Source: Leptothoe kymatousa TAU-MAC 1615 (GTDB taxonomy: Bacteria; Cyanobacteriota; Cyanobacteriia; Phormidesmidales; Phormidesmidaceae). From it: a stretch of 64,000 bases of DNA. The position numbers were made by a program, and so were the translations under genes. Within the stretch, counting starts at the first letter, position 1. Every line of letters starts with the position of its first letter. The notes below the pieces were generated by a model. It was not told the DNA's origin, ran no database searches, and saw only the letters and a list, made by a program, of their open reading frames with translations. This document shows positions 33,983 through 43,466 of this stretch, piece after piece. The DNA is taken from positions 62,001 to 126,000 of the forward strand of contig NZ_JADOER010000013.1 in assembly GCF_018739865.1 (NCBI RefSeq), read 5' to 3'.

Positions 33983-34696
33983 TTACTCAAGGACGGGAGT
34001 GTTGGCCACAGAGGTTAGATTAGCCCCGGCTAAAATACTTTGCCAAGCCTCATGAACAGATTGGTCGTTAGGCCGCTGCCGCTTGAGATCCGCTAGCATG
34101 GCAATCATGTCGTACCACAGATAGTTGTTGCGATAGGCAACGGCTTGTTCCATGGACACATCGGCCGTAATGGCCGGATCTTCTGACTGTAACTGAATCC
34201 ACCCATGCATGGATGGGCTATCAGGCCGCAGCTGGTCGTTACACATCATAATCAGTGACCACTGATATAATTCATTTGCCGCTAAAGCAGGTGCATCTTC
34301 TGGCAAGCTAATACTGACAATGCCGGGGGTCTCTGGTAGTTCCAAATATGTCTCATAGTAATAGCTATCTTCGGATTGAACGGTAAATAAAGCTTGACGA
34401 GGCGTATTCGCAGTCGTTGCCACTAGCACTTCAGGATATGATTTGCTGGTCAGGCCATATTGAGATGTGGGTACCAAAGCTGTTGTTTGGTGATTGGAAC
34501 AGCTATCACGGGAAGCCCCACTTACCGTACGCTTGGGGGCTTGGTCATCATTGTCGGGCCAAAAAGACCAGTCATTGGTGGGCCAAGTGGCAACCGTTAT
34601 GGACTCTCTCGCCGTTTGGGCCGTGGCATAACTATTGCCAAACACTCCTAGGGTGCTAGCTAAGACTAATCCAATCGGTATGTAAGTTCGCATCAT
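33983..34696 (-). CDS. Exported DUF928 protein
   Basis: A 237-residue protein with a signal peptide (IPIGLVLASTLGVFGNSYATAQ). The pattern ALVPTSQYGLTSKSYPEVLV, then YYYETYLELPETPGIVSISLP and YQWSLIMMCND, is the DUF928 domain, an exported cyanobacterial family of unknown function often found near CHASE2 and CHAT genes. This copy lacks the GLPGRR N-terminal signature seen in the other two. It and the next gene are in tandem, 73 bases apart, and probably one unit. Confidence 0.8.
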   Translation of the reverse strand: MMRTYIPIGLVLASTLGVFGNSYATAQTARESITVATWPTNDWSFWPDNDDQAPKRTVSGASRDSCSNHQTTALVPTSQYGLTSKSYPEVLVATTANTPRQALFTVQSEDSYYYETYLELPETPGIVSISLPEDAPALAANELYQWSLIMMCNDQLRPDSPSMHGWIQLQSEDPAITADVSMEQAVAYRNNYLWYDMIAMLADLKRQRPNDQSVHEAWQSILAGANLTSVANTPVLE

Positions 34697-34769
34697 GGGT
34701 CTAATGTATTGTGTACTGAAACGACTAATAGCTGGATGGGAAAAATGATTTCCGATGCAATCACTGCAA

Positions 34770-35549
34770 TTAATTGAATATGGCCATTGCAGAAAGCCTG
34801 ACTGTTGAGGCTGACGTTAAGTTAGGCAGGTTAACGGCTGCAAGTAAGCTGGCCCACTCGGTAGCCACTGCTTCATCTTGAGGATTTGCCTGATACAGCT
34901 CTTCTAAAATTAGGGCGGCATCATGCCACAGATAGGCTTCTTGATATAGCAATCGAGCCTTTTCTAACGGAGCAGCCGTCCCTAATTTAGACGCTAGGTC
35001 AGAGGTTGAATCTCGCCCTGCCAGCCATGTTTCTAAATTCACTCGACGGGTCCATCCATCTACAGAAACATCATATGCCCGATCCTCCGCAACAATAGAG
35101 AAATACCAGTGATAATTTTCATCGATTGTGAGTGGCGCTAAACCCTCTACACTCGCTAGATCGATGCTAAAAATACCTGAATCAGAAGCAACAGCTACGG
35201 TTGTTTCATATACGAGTTCGTCGGCTTCATTTCGTAGGACGTATTCCACCTCTCGCACATTTTCAGCATTGGGTAGGTAAAACAGAAAGCAAGGATGAGC
35301 CGCTGTTGTGACACCCAGGTTAGTTTCAGGCATTAGGGCAGTTAGAGGCATCTGATTCATGGAGGGCGGTGCGACAGACCCACCTCCGCGAGTACCCCCC
35401 CCTAGGCGACGCCCTGGCAACCCCTGGATAGGAGAATCATTAGACTGGTGAGCGGCATTGGCCAAACTGGGTATTGCGCCCAAATTCCATGCGAGCAGGC
35501 TACCCAGTCCAGTAGCCACAACAGTTTGGTAGAACGTAGATACGGTCAT
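34770..35549 (-). CDS. Exported DUF928 protein with GLPGRR signature
   Basis: A 259-residue exported protein. After the signal region comes GLPGRRLGGGTRGG (about 44-57), typical of DUF928, then LTALMPETNLGVTTAAHPCF and YHWYFSIVAED. It is the upstream gene of the DUF928 pair. Function unknown; the domain probably has an immunoglobulin-like beta fold (inference from strand pattern). Confidence 0.85.
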   Translation of the reverse strand: MTVSTFYQTVVATGLGSLLAWNLGAIPSLANAAHQSNDSPIQGLPGRRLGGGTRGGGSVAPPSMNQMPLTALMPETNLGVTTAAHPCFLFYLPNAENVREVEYVLRNEADELVYETTVAVASDSGIFSIDLASVEGLAPLTIDENYHWYFSIVAEDRAYDVSVDGWTRRVNLETWLAGRDSTSDLASKLGTAAPLEKARLLYQEAYLWHDAALILEELYQANPQDEAVATEWASLLAAVNLPNLTSASTVRLSAMAIFN

Positions 35550-36566
35550 GATTGTAAATCAAACAAGAAGACTATATTTCACAGGTTCTTAAGCTGGACT
35601 CTTGCTCTCCACATGCTCCGAAACTGTGGAGATGACCGCAGTTGATGTATGCAGTCTTACGTACATGTTCCTATTTTTTGCCCCATTAGACCATTGTAGT
35701 TATACGTATACGAGAACATGCTTTAACCATGTGGTTGATGTTTGCTCAGTCGCTTAAAAGTTGTTTTTAGCCGTTGCATATAGGGAAAAAACATACAAGC
35801 TAGAACATCTTTGAATGCACTTCATAAAAAGGTTTTGAACTGTGGGTGAATCTCCTGAAAGATGAAAAATCTTTAAGAAATGAGCTCCGTATAATCCCTG
35901 GTATTGAAGCTTGATTTGTACATAGGCGGCTTTAATTTTTTTCTTGATCGTGTGAGGATTCTGATGGGAGATAAATCAATAGTGTGACCAAAAAGTTCTA
36001 ATTCATAGAAATGGCGTACTCTTCTTTAAAGCCAATTACCCACTAACGTGTAGGGCGCCTTGTCATTCTGCCTTGTTTTGTATCTTTGATAACGATACGA
36101 GACGGGGCATTGGGCCAAAAATGATTGCTGCTATACCCGCTGCAATCATTGGATATCACTTCAGGCGCATCAACTATCTAATGCATATATAGCTTGGCTC
36201 TGCCGTACATCATCAATGCTACGGATCTGCCATTGCAGTAGCCAATAAAGAGAGTACTGAAAGGCAGTACAAGAGTGGGTCTATCAATTTTCAGCCAGCA
36301 TGACAGGAAAAATATGTTTGATGGGAAATTTATAGATATCCATAATCTGGCGATGCTCTACGGAAATAACCTAGTAAAGTTCCCCTAACCTTTATATGTG
36401 TTAAAGCACTTTAGAGATTACTCGACTAATGTTGAGTTTTCTAGCAAACACGCTATCAATGTAAAAAATAGCACCCTTGTCAAGGCACAATGTGCTTAAT
36501 ATGTATCAGCACATCTACCAGCTGTTGCTGATTTGGTGAACGTTCTGGAATGCTTCTTGAAATCCC
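35550..36566. other. 1-kb AT-rich intergenic region upstream of the TIR-WD40 gene
   Basis: No gene is supported; all frames are short and lack ribosome-binding sites. AATGATTGC (36120-36128) and GCAATCATT (36142-36150) form a nine-base hairpin. TATACGTATA near 35702 is a short palindrome. The length and base composition are unlike the tightly packed neighbours. Confidence 0.5.
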
Positions 36567-39500
36567 ATGTCATCAGCTACAACTATCCTCCAGGATGCTT
36601 TTATTTCCTATGGAAGGGCCGATAGTAAAGGATTTGCCAGTAAGTTAAATCAATGCCTGATCGATCAAGGTCTAGAGGTGTGGTTTGACTTTGATGACAT
36701 TCCCCTAGGAGTGGACTATCAAAATCAAATTGATGACGGCATTGAGCGCAGCAAAAACTTTCTGTTTGTGATTGCGCCCCACTCTGTTAACTCCGCCTAC
36801 TGCCGTTTGGAAATCGAGCATGCGCTCCGGTTGGGGAAGCGTATTATTCCACTGCTACATGTGGAAGCCATTGACAAAGATATTTGGCAGCAGCGCAATC
36901 CCCAGGGCACAGATGCCGATTGGAAAGACTACCAGGCTAATGGGCTCCATTCCAGCTTTCCCAACATGCATCCCATTATCAGCAAAATCAATTGGGTGTA
37001 CTTCCGCGAGGGTGTGGATGATTTTCAAACTTCATTCCAGGGTTTGCTGACCATTTTTGAACGTCAGCAAGATTACGTAGAACAGCATACGGCTTTGTTA
37101 TCCCAAGCACTTGTGTGGCAGCGGCATCAAAGACAGGTTCAATATTTGCTAGTTGGTCAAAACCGGATTCGGGCGGAGCAGTGGCTAAAACAAAAGTTCA
37201 CTGAAGAGCAGGCACCCTGCCAACCGACGGAGCTGCAATGCGAATTTATTTGCGAAAGCATTAAAAATGGCAACGGTCTTATGACCGATGTATTTCTGTC
37301 CTACTCCGAAAAGGATAGGGCACTTATGGATCAAGTGCGTAGTTCCTTAATGCGTGAAGGATTTACCACCTGGATTAACCGCACAGATATTCGAGTCAGC
37401 GGTGACTTTCAGGCCGCTATTAACAAAGGTATTGAAGAAGCTAGTCGGATGGTGTACCTGATTTCACCAGATTCCCTAGCGTCTAAATTTTGTCAGCAGG
37501 AATTAGAGTACGCTCGTCAACTCAATAAACAAATCATTCCCTTGAAGATGCGTCCAGTGGATTTGGACACCATGGCAGATGACTTAAGGTCACTGCAGTT
37601 TATTGATTTTTCCAATAATGCAGAGGGGGATAATGTCGCCTATCAAAAGGATGTTGACAAGCTGGTAAAGCTTTTACAAGAGGACAGTGATTACTTCCAT
37701 CAGCATAAGCATTTACTGGTAAAAGCCCTAAAATGGCAGCAAAATCAGCAAAATCCTAGTTTGTTGATTAGGGGATATAATCTCAGCCATGCCGAAGCCT
37801 GGCTTAAGGTGGCCCGCAAGCATGGAGAGCAAAAGCCTCTGACGCTGCAGGAAGACTTTATTCAAGAAAGTCTGAGACAGCCTCCCAATCAATCTATTGA
37901 TGTGTTTGTTTCCTATTCACGGGCAGATTCTGACTTTGCTCGACAGCTCAATGACGCTCTTCAGCTACAGGGAAAGACCACCTGGTTTGATCAAGAGAGT
38001 ATTGTTGCTGGTGCGGCTAATTTTAAGGAAGAAATTTTTAATGGGATTGAAAGCGCCGATCACTTTTTGTTTATTATCTCTCCTCGCTCTATTCAGTCAC
38101 CCTATTGTGCGGAAGAAGTAGAGTATGCCCAAAGCCTCAATAAGCGTATGCTGACGGTATTGCATCGCCCCATCAATACTAAGGAGTTACATCCTGCCTT
38201 AGCATCGGTGCAGTGGATTGATTTTAATAGCAAAAAGAATGACTTTAATTCTAATTTTAGTACCCTGCTGCGGGCCCTAGAGAACGATCCAGCCTACCTG
38301 CGATTCCACACCCGGCTCTTGGTTCAGGCCCTGGAATGGGATCAGCAAGATCGAGACGAGAGTCTTTTGCTGCGCGGCAAGGCCCGGCGAGAGACAGAAA
38401 GTTGGTTGCTGGAGGCGAAGGATAAATCTCCCCAACCCACCAGTCTGCAGCAGGACTTTGTCACAGCATCTGCCTCTGAAGAAATTCGTCGACAGCGCTC
38501 AGCTATCCGACTGCAGAGGGTTGGTATGGGGTTGATTAGTTTGATATCCGTGATTGCCATCGGCGCGGGCCTCTATGCTAGACAACAAGAATCTAAAGCA
38601 CTAACTGCACAAGAACGAGCCACTAGACAGCAACAAAGGGCAGAAATACAACAAACTTTAGCCCTCACAGAAACATCTGAGGCTTTGTTTGAATCGGATC
38701 AGCCTTTTGAGGCGCTTCTAGAGGCTATGAATGCCGGCATCGCACTTAGGGCTAAGGAAAGCGAGATTAAGGCAGAAGAGGAAAAAACTACGGCTAAAAG
38801 AGGTGCGGCTAAAGCTGAAGACAAGCCTGAAAATGCTATGGTCTCGGAACTAGACGCACTCCATGTTGATGTCATTACGGTTCTGCAACAAGCAGTTTTT
38901 TGGGTACGAGAAAGCAATCGATTTGACGGACACGATGGCATTATTTGGGATACGGCTATCCGTAAAGATGGCAAGATGATTGCCTCGGCCAGTGCAGATG
39001 GCTCGGCCCGGCTGTGGAATCCGGATGGTAGCCAGCTAGGAGATCCGTTTGTTGTAGACGAAACTCAAGTTCTCAGCGTCGCCTTTAGCCCCGATGGGAA
39101 ACAGTTAGCTATCGGTTTAGAAAATGGTGATATTGAGCTGTGGCAAATAGAACCACAACGGCGAAAGTTTACCACCATACGGCACAGCGACGATCCGGTT
39201 ACTGACCTCGCTTTTTCCCACAATGGTCAGATCATTGCTTCGGCTAGTGAAGATAAAACAGTGCGCCTTTGGAAAAAGGATGGGACTCCCTTAAAAACCT
39301 TGACGCAGCATATTGCTTCGGTGCGGGCGGTGGAGTTTAGCCCCGATGGTAAGCTGTTGGCTACGGGGGCAGATGACAGCACCCTGCGGTTGTACACCTC
39401 TGACGGTAAATTTTTGAAGACCCTTCGGGGACATAGGGCCCAGGTAAAGGGCATTGCCTTTAGCCCCGACAGCTCTATGCTGGCATCGGCTAGCTGGGAT

Positions 39501-40796
39501 GAGACTGTGCGTCTTTGGAAAAGTACGGGGGAATCGATTCGGGACATTCGCGGCCACAACACGCTGGTTTATGATGTGGGCTTTAGTCCGGATGGTAAAT
39601 ATTTGGCATCGGCCAGCTGGGATAAAACCATTAAAACTTGGACGCTGAAAGGAGAACCGATTACCACGGTATATGGCCACACGGCTCAGATCCACAGCGT
39701 TGACTTTATTAGCCTTAATGGTTCAAAAGATGACCATCAGCTGGTCTCCGGTGGGGGCGATCGCACCATTCGTCTATGGGAATTGGATCGACCCCTAATT
39801 ACTTCGCTACGGGACCACCAGGAAAGCGTATACAGTGTTGTTTTTTCTCCAGACGGTGGGACCATTGCCTCGGCCGGAGCCGACAATACTATTCGACTGT
39901 GGAACCGAGAAGGTAAAGCCCTAAAGGCGCTTAAGGGACACACATCAGTTATTTGGAAACTCGCCTATAGCCCAGATGGCAAAACCCTGGCATCCGCCAG
40001 CTCAGATTACACCGTCAAACTCTGGAATAGTGAGGGCAAGGTGTTAACCACCCTGGCGGATCATAAGGGGCCTGTTTATGCCTTAGCCTTTAGCCCCGAT
40101 GGTCAATTGCTAGCCACTGGCGCTGCGGATCGCACCATTCGCATTTGGAAATTAGATGGCACCTTGGTGACCGAAATCCCGGATTTAGATAAGGATGTGT
40201 TGAGTCTGGCCTTTAGCCCTGACGGCAAAATCTTAGCCAGTTCTGGGTGGGAGCATTTTGTCCGACGCTGGACGCTGGAGGGGGAAGAGCTAGACCGTTT
40301 GGAAGGCCACCGGGGGTGGATCCATGAGGTGACCTATAGCCCTGATGGGGAGACTATCGCCACCGCCAGTTCCGACAACACCGCTAAAATTTGGCATACT
40401 TCTGGTGAATTACTTTATACGTTGGCGGCCCACCAAGATGGGGTGGTGACTGTTCAGTTTAGTGAAAATCCAGACAATCCAGAGAAGAACTTAATTGCCA
40501 CCGGCAGCTATGACCATACGGTCAAGCTATGGAACATGGATGGAACCCTCTTAACGACCCTGAGGGGACACGAAGGGCGGGTCAACCACCTAAGCATCAG
40601 CCGTGACCAAGAATTATTGGCCACGGTGGGCGAAGATAAACGACTGTTGTTGTGGAGTTTGGATCTACGGGAAGAGTTAGATCTCTTGCTGAGTCAAGGC
40701 TGCAAGTGGTTAGAAGGCTATCGCCGCACCAATACTAAGGCTCCTGCAGACATCAAAAACTACTGTGCTCAACAGCCACAATCAGAAGATTCATAG
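36567..40796 (+). CDS. Triple-TIR, single-span, fourteen-WD40 protein
   Basis: A 1409-residue multidomain protein. Three TIR domains begin at about residues 11 (AFISYGRAD), 241 (DVFLSYSEKD) and 445 (DVFVSYSRAD); each keeps the S-x5-C-x2-E stretch with the glutamate that is catalytic in NAD-cleaving TIRs (Glu82 in the first). Each TIR is followed by a related helical module of about 65 residues (169-232, 373-436, 572-635; for example HKHLLVKALKWQQNQQNPSL). One membrane helix (about 652-671) is followed by fourteen WD40 repeats from 786 (FSPDGKxLASAS-D-TVRLW), enough for two seven-bladed propellers. TIR-WD40 proteins in bacteria are suspected immune or stress sensors; NAD hydrolysis on ligand recognition is the likely action. 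No other defence genes adjoin it. Confidence 0.9.
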   Translation: MSSATTILQDAFISYGRADSKGFASKLNQCLIDQGLEVWFDFDDIPLGVDYQNQIDDGIERSKNFLFVIAPHSVNSAYCRLEIEHALRLGKRIIPLLHVEAIDKDIWQQRNPQGTDADWKDYQANGLHSSFPNMHPIISKINWVYFREGVDDFQTSFQGLLTIFERQQDYVEQHTALLSQALVWQRHQRQVQYLLVGQNRIRAEQWLKQKFTEEQAPCQPTELQCEFICESIKNGNGLMTDVFLSYSEKDRALMDQVRSSLMREGFTTWINRTDIRVSGDFQAAINKGIEEASRMVYLISPDSLASKFCQQELEYARQLNKQIIPLKMRPVDLDTMADDLRSLQFIDFSNNAEGDNVAYQKDVDKLVKLLQEDSDYFHQHKHLLVKALKWQQNQQNPSLLIRGYNLSHAEAWLKVARKHGEQKPLTLQEDFIQESLRQPPNQSIDVFVSYSRADSDFARQLNDALQLQGKTTWFDQESIVAGAANFKEEIFNGIESADHFLFIISPRSIQSPYCAEEVEYAQSLNKRMLTVLHRPINTKELHPALASVQWIDFNSKKNDFNSNFSTLLRALENDPAYLRFHTRLLVQALEWDQQDRDESLLLRGKARRETESWLLEAKDKSPQPTSLQQDFVTASASEEIRRQRSAIRLQRVGMGLISLISVIAIGAGLYARQQESKALTAQERATRQQQRAEIQQTLALTETSEALFESDQPFEALLEAMNAGIALRAKESEIKAEEEKTTAKRGAAKAEDKPENAMVSELDALHVDVITVLQQAVFWVRESNRFDGHDGIIWDTAIRKDGKMIASASADGSARLWNPDGSQLGDPFVVDETQVLSVAFSPDGKQLAIGLENGDIELWQIEPQRRKFTTIRHSDDPVTDLAFSHNGQIIASASEDKTVRLWKKDGTPLKTLTQHIASVRAVEFSPDGKLLATGADDSTLRLYTSDGKFLKTLRGHRAQVKGIAFSPDSSMLASASWDETVRLWKSTGESIRDIRGHNTLVYDVGFSPDGKYLASASWDKTIKTWTLKGEPITTVYGHTAQIHSVDFISLNGSKDDHQLVSGGGDRTIRLWELDRPLITSLRDHQESVYSVVFSPDGGTIASAGADNTIRLWNREGKALKALKGHTSVIWKLAYSPDGKTLASASSDYTVKLWNSEGKVLTTLADHKGPVYALAFSPDGQLLATGAADRTIRIWKLDGTLVTEIPDLDKDVLSLAFSPDGKILASSGWEHFVRRWTLEGEELDRLEGHRGWIHEVTYSPDGETIATASSDNTAKIWHTSGELLYTLAAHQDGVVTVQFSENPDNPEKNLIATGSYDHTVKLWNMDGTLLTTLRGHEGRVNHLSISRDQELLATVGEDKRLLLWSLDLREELDLLLSQGCKWLEGYRRTNTKAPADIKNYCAQQPQSEDS

Positions 40797-40810
40797 CCCT
40801 GGCTAGATGT

Positions 40811-41905
40811 CTACTTGCTGACCACTGTCATATTCATTAGGCTAAATAGCTTGTACAGGATGCGGGCACTTACGTTGCCATCCCACTCGTGGTTGCCCGT
40901 TTCACAAATGTCGCAGCCAACAATGTGGCGGCCACTGCGAACAACTTCGCGCCAGAGGCAATAGACTTCTTCCAGGTTCAACCCACCGGGGACTGGGGTG
41001 CCGGTGTGGGGACATAGTTTAGGGTCTAGGCCATCTACATCACAGCTAATGTAGACGTGCTGTGGCAGGTGGCGCACGATGGCCTGACACTGCTGTAACC
41101 AGCCCTGCCCCGCGTAGGTAGCGCGTTTTATCTGTGTATCTAAATAGGTAACAATGCGGCCGTCATATTGTTGTATTAAATTGATTTCACCATGGGAAAT
41201 ATCGCGAATCCCCACCTGCACCAGTTTAGAAATCTGAGCTAATTGCAGGGCATTAAACATAATAGAGGCGTGGGATTGTTGAAAGCCTTCATAGGCATGG
41301 CGAAGATCTCCATGGGCATCCACATGGAGAATGCCAAAATCAGCATATTGCTGAGCTAATGCCCTGAAGGTGCCTAGGGGCACACTGTGATCGCCACCGA
41401 TAACGATGACTTTTTTATTTTGGTCTAGGGCAACCTGGGTTTGATATTGAACCCAGCGGGTCATGGTGTCGCAGCCCTGGTTAACGCGGCTTAAAGCGGC
41501 CCCTAGCTCCGGAGCCTCGTCAGGGCTAATGCCTTGTTCTGCACCCCGAATGACTGCGATCGCATCTGGCCTTAATCGTTTATTTTGGGCCAATAGCCAT
41601 GCTGGAATTGGCAACATATAGATACCCTGTCGCCACGCCTCAGGATGATCAAAATCATAAAAGTCTAGTTGGGGAGATGCCCGCAAAATGGCCGCTGGCC
41701 CCTGGCAGGTTCCATCTTGATAGGACGTAGTCACATCCCAGGGCACTCCAATCACCACAGTGCTGGCGTGGGCATAGTCATGGGGAAACCCAAACACATT
41801 GCCATTAACTGCTCCCACCCCCCCGGGGTCAAAATTCGCAATTCGCTCGGCAATGCTGCATGGGGAATAAGCACCTTTCCGTTTGGGGTTAGACCGTTTT
41901 GCCAT
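40811..41905 (-). CDS. Ureohydrolase (agmatinase/arginase family)
   Basis: A 364-residue manganese- or nickel-type ureohydrolase. Metal-binding motifs are visible: GGDHSVPLGT, ILHVDAHGDLRHAYEG and YISCDVDGLDP. It starts four codons inside an earlier TTG, at an ATG with GAGG seven bases before it, and lies 16 bases after the speD-speE fusion gene, so the pair is probably an operon. Context favours agmatinase (agmatine to putrescine, feeding the fusion protein). However, cyanobacteria use related proteins for arginine and guanidine compounds, so the substrate is not proven. The N-terminal 35 residues are an extension rich in basic residues. Confidence 0.85.
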   Translation of the reverse strand: MAKRSNPKRKGAYSPCSIAERIANFDPGGVGAVNGNVFGFPHDYAHASTVVIGVPWDVTTSYQDGTCQGPAAILRASPQLDFYDFDHPEAWRQGIYMLPIPAWLLAQNKRLRPDAIAVIRGAEQGISPDEAPELGAALSRVNQGCDTMTRWVQYQTQVALDQNKKVIVIGGDHSVPLGTFRALAQQYADFGILHVDAHGDLRHAYEGFQQSHASIMFNALQLAQISKLVQVGIRDISHGEINLIQQYDGRIVTYLDTQIKRATYAGQGWLQQCQAIVRHLPQHVYISCDVDGLDPKLCPHTGTPVPGGLNLEEVYCLWREVVRSGRHIVGCDICETGNHEWDGNVSARILYKLFSLMNMTVVSK

Positions 41906-41921
41906 ACTCTGCCTCAATGCC

Positions 41922-43205
41922 TTATTTTTCTAACATGTTGCGAATAAATGTAGGCAAACAAAATGCAGCACTATGAATATCACTGTTGTAATACTGCAAA
42001 TTAAACATCTGGGCCATATCCTGCGATCGCTGTCGATCAAAATCTTCTAATGGATGTTTACCATCCTTTGTACAGTAGGTAAAGCTCCACATGCCCGTAG
42101 GATAGGTGGGAATAAATGCCAGATAGCAAAAGACACTATCAGGATTAAAGATATCCTGTAAACAGTGGTTGAGTTCAACAAATGCCTTCTGATTAAAGTG
42201 GGGAGATTCACTTTGAGCCGTCATCACGCCCCCCGGCCGGAGGCAACGGTACACATCCTGATAAAAAGCTTTAGAAAACAACCCTTCTGCAGGCCCCACC
42301 GGGTCCGATGAGTCAACAACAATCATGTCAAAACTATCGGCAGAGGCCTGTTTCACATACTCAATGCCATCATCAATAATTAGCTTGAGCTTGGGATGAT
42401 CAAACGCTGATGATAGGCTAGGCAAAAATTCCTTTGACGCTCGGACAACCGCCTCATCAATTTCAACCATGGTGACGTTGTTAACTTGGTCATAGCGCAG
42501 AATTTCCCGAATACTGCCACCGTCACCACCGCCAATGACCAGCACATCTTTAACATCCGGCTGGGCCACCATGGGCACATGAATAATCATCTCATGGTAG
42601 CCTTTCTCATCCTTTTCGCTACACATGACCATTTTATCAACGGCCAGGAGCTTACCATACTCAAAGGTGTCAAATACTTCAACGGTTTGATAGGGTGATT
42701 TTTCGCGAAATAAACAGTCTCCCTTATGGCGAATGGACAGAGCCATATTCTCATTGCGATCGGTAAACCATACGCTACGGCTATATTTAGGTACCACTAA
42801 CTGCTGGGTGGCATCCTCCCGCAGTTCTCCCAATTCAATACTGGCCTTTTCGAGAAGATCCAGCTGGCCTCGATTGATTTCGACCGCGGAACCATGTTCT
42901 GCCTGGAATGCCTGTTTGAGAATTTTATAAGATGTCCATGGATTAACGGAATCACCGCAGGTGAATAGGTCTACTGCTGCATAGCGATATTCGGGCCAGG
43001 TGTGAATTGCCAAATGACTTTCCTGGATCACCACCACCCCGGATACTCCGAAGGGAGAAAAATGATGAAATACGGAACTAATAATGGTAGCGCCTGCTTC
43101 TTTGGCAGCATTAACCATGCTCGACTCAATGCGAGGAACATCATTGAGAATTTCGGAAGAGCAACCGTGGAACTCGACTAAAATGTGACGGCCAAGAGAT
43201 TTCAT
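41922..43205 (-). CDS. AdoMet decarboxylase-spermidine synthase fusion protein
   Basis: A 427-residue fusion. Residues 1-120 are a class 1B S-adenosylmethionine decarboxylase: the self-cleaving [12 protein letters not shown] puts the processing Ser at 63, with His68 and Cys83 at the same numbers as the catalytic residues of the Thermotoga enzyme. Residues about 135-427 are a spermidine synthase, with [26 protein letters not shown] and [15 protein letters not shown]. The two activities catalyse successive steps: decarboxylated AdoMet is made and its aminopropyl group moved to putrescine. Both active sites look complete. Such fusions are known but uncommon. The ureohydrolase gene lies just downstream. 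Confidence 0.92.
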   Translation of the reverse strand: MKSLGRHILVEFHGCSSEILNDVPRIESSMVNAAKEAGATIISSVFHHFSPFGVSGVVVIQESHLAIHTWPEYRYAAVDLFTCGDSVNPWTSYKILKQAFQAEHGSAVEINRGQLDLLEKASIELGELREDATQQLVVPKYSRSVWFTDRNENMALSIRHKGDCLFREKSPYQTVEVFDTFEYGKLLAVDKMVMCSEKDEKGYHEMIIHVPMVAQPDVKDVLVIGGGDGGSIREILRYDQVNNVTMVEIDEAVVRASKEFLPSLSSAFDHPKLKLIIDDGIEYVKQASADSFDMIVVDSSDPVGPAEGLFSKAFYQDVYRCLRPGGVMTAQSESPHFNQKAFVELNHCLQDIFNPDSVFCYLAFIPTYPTGMWSFTYCTKDGKHPLEDFDRQRSQDMAQMFNLQYYNSDIHSAAFCLPTFIRNMLEK

Positions 43206-43466
43206 AAATATATAGCCCTAATACAACCTACCGATAACAAGTCCCCGCTTTAAACAGTTGGGGCAACATCATAAACGAAACGACCACCGTGTCACCCAGA
43301 CCATATGCAGAGACCACCAACCGCAGAATAGATCAATAGAAACCAATAGTAGACTGTTCAAATCAATTAGCCCAATTAGTTTATAACTAAATTGGCCAAA
43401 CTTGCACAGGGAGCGTTTTGTAGTGACTAAATCCGCTAGGGGTAAGGTTGAGAATGAATGTTTTCA

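Noticed and set aside
36567-40796. A multi-gene anti-phage defence island around the TIR-WD40 gene
   Set aside because: Neighbours are polyamine, DUF928 and CHASE2 genes; no nuclease, transposase or other defence gene was seen.
40811-41905. Calling this ureohydrolase a guanidine hydrolase like the one at 58729
   Set aside because: It has the ordinary DAHGD motif, lacks the long GdmH N-terminus and has no nickel chaperone neighbours.
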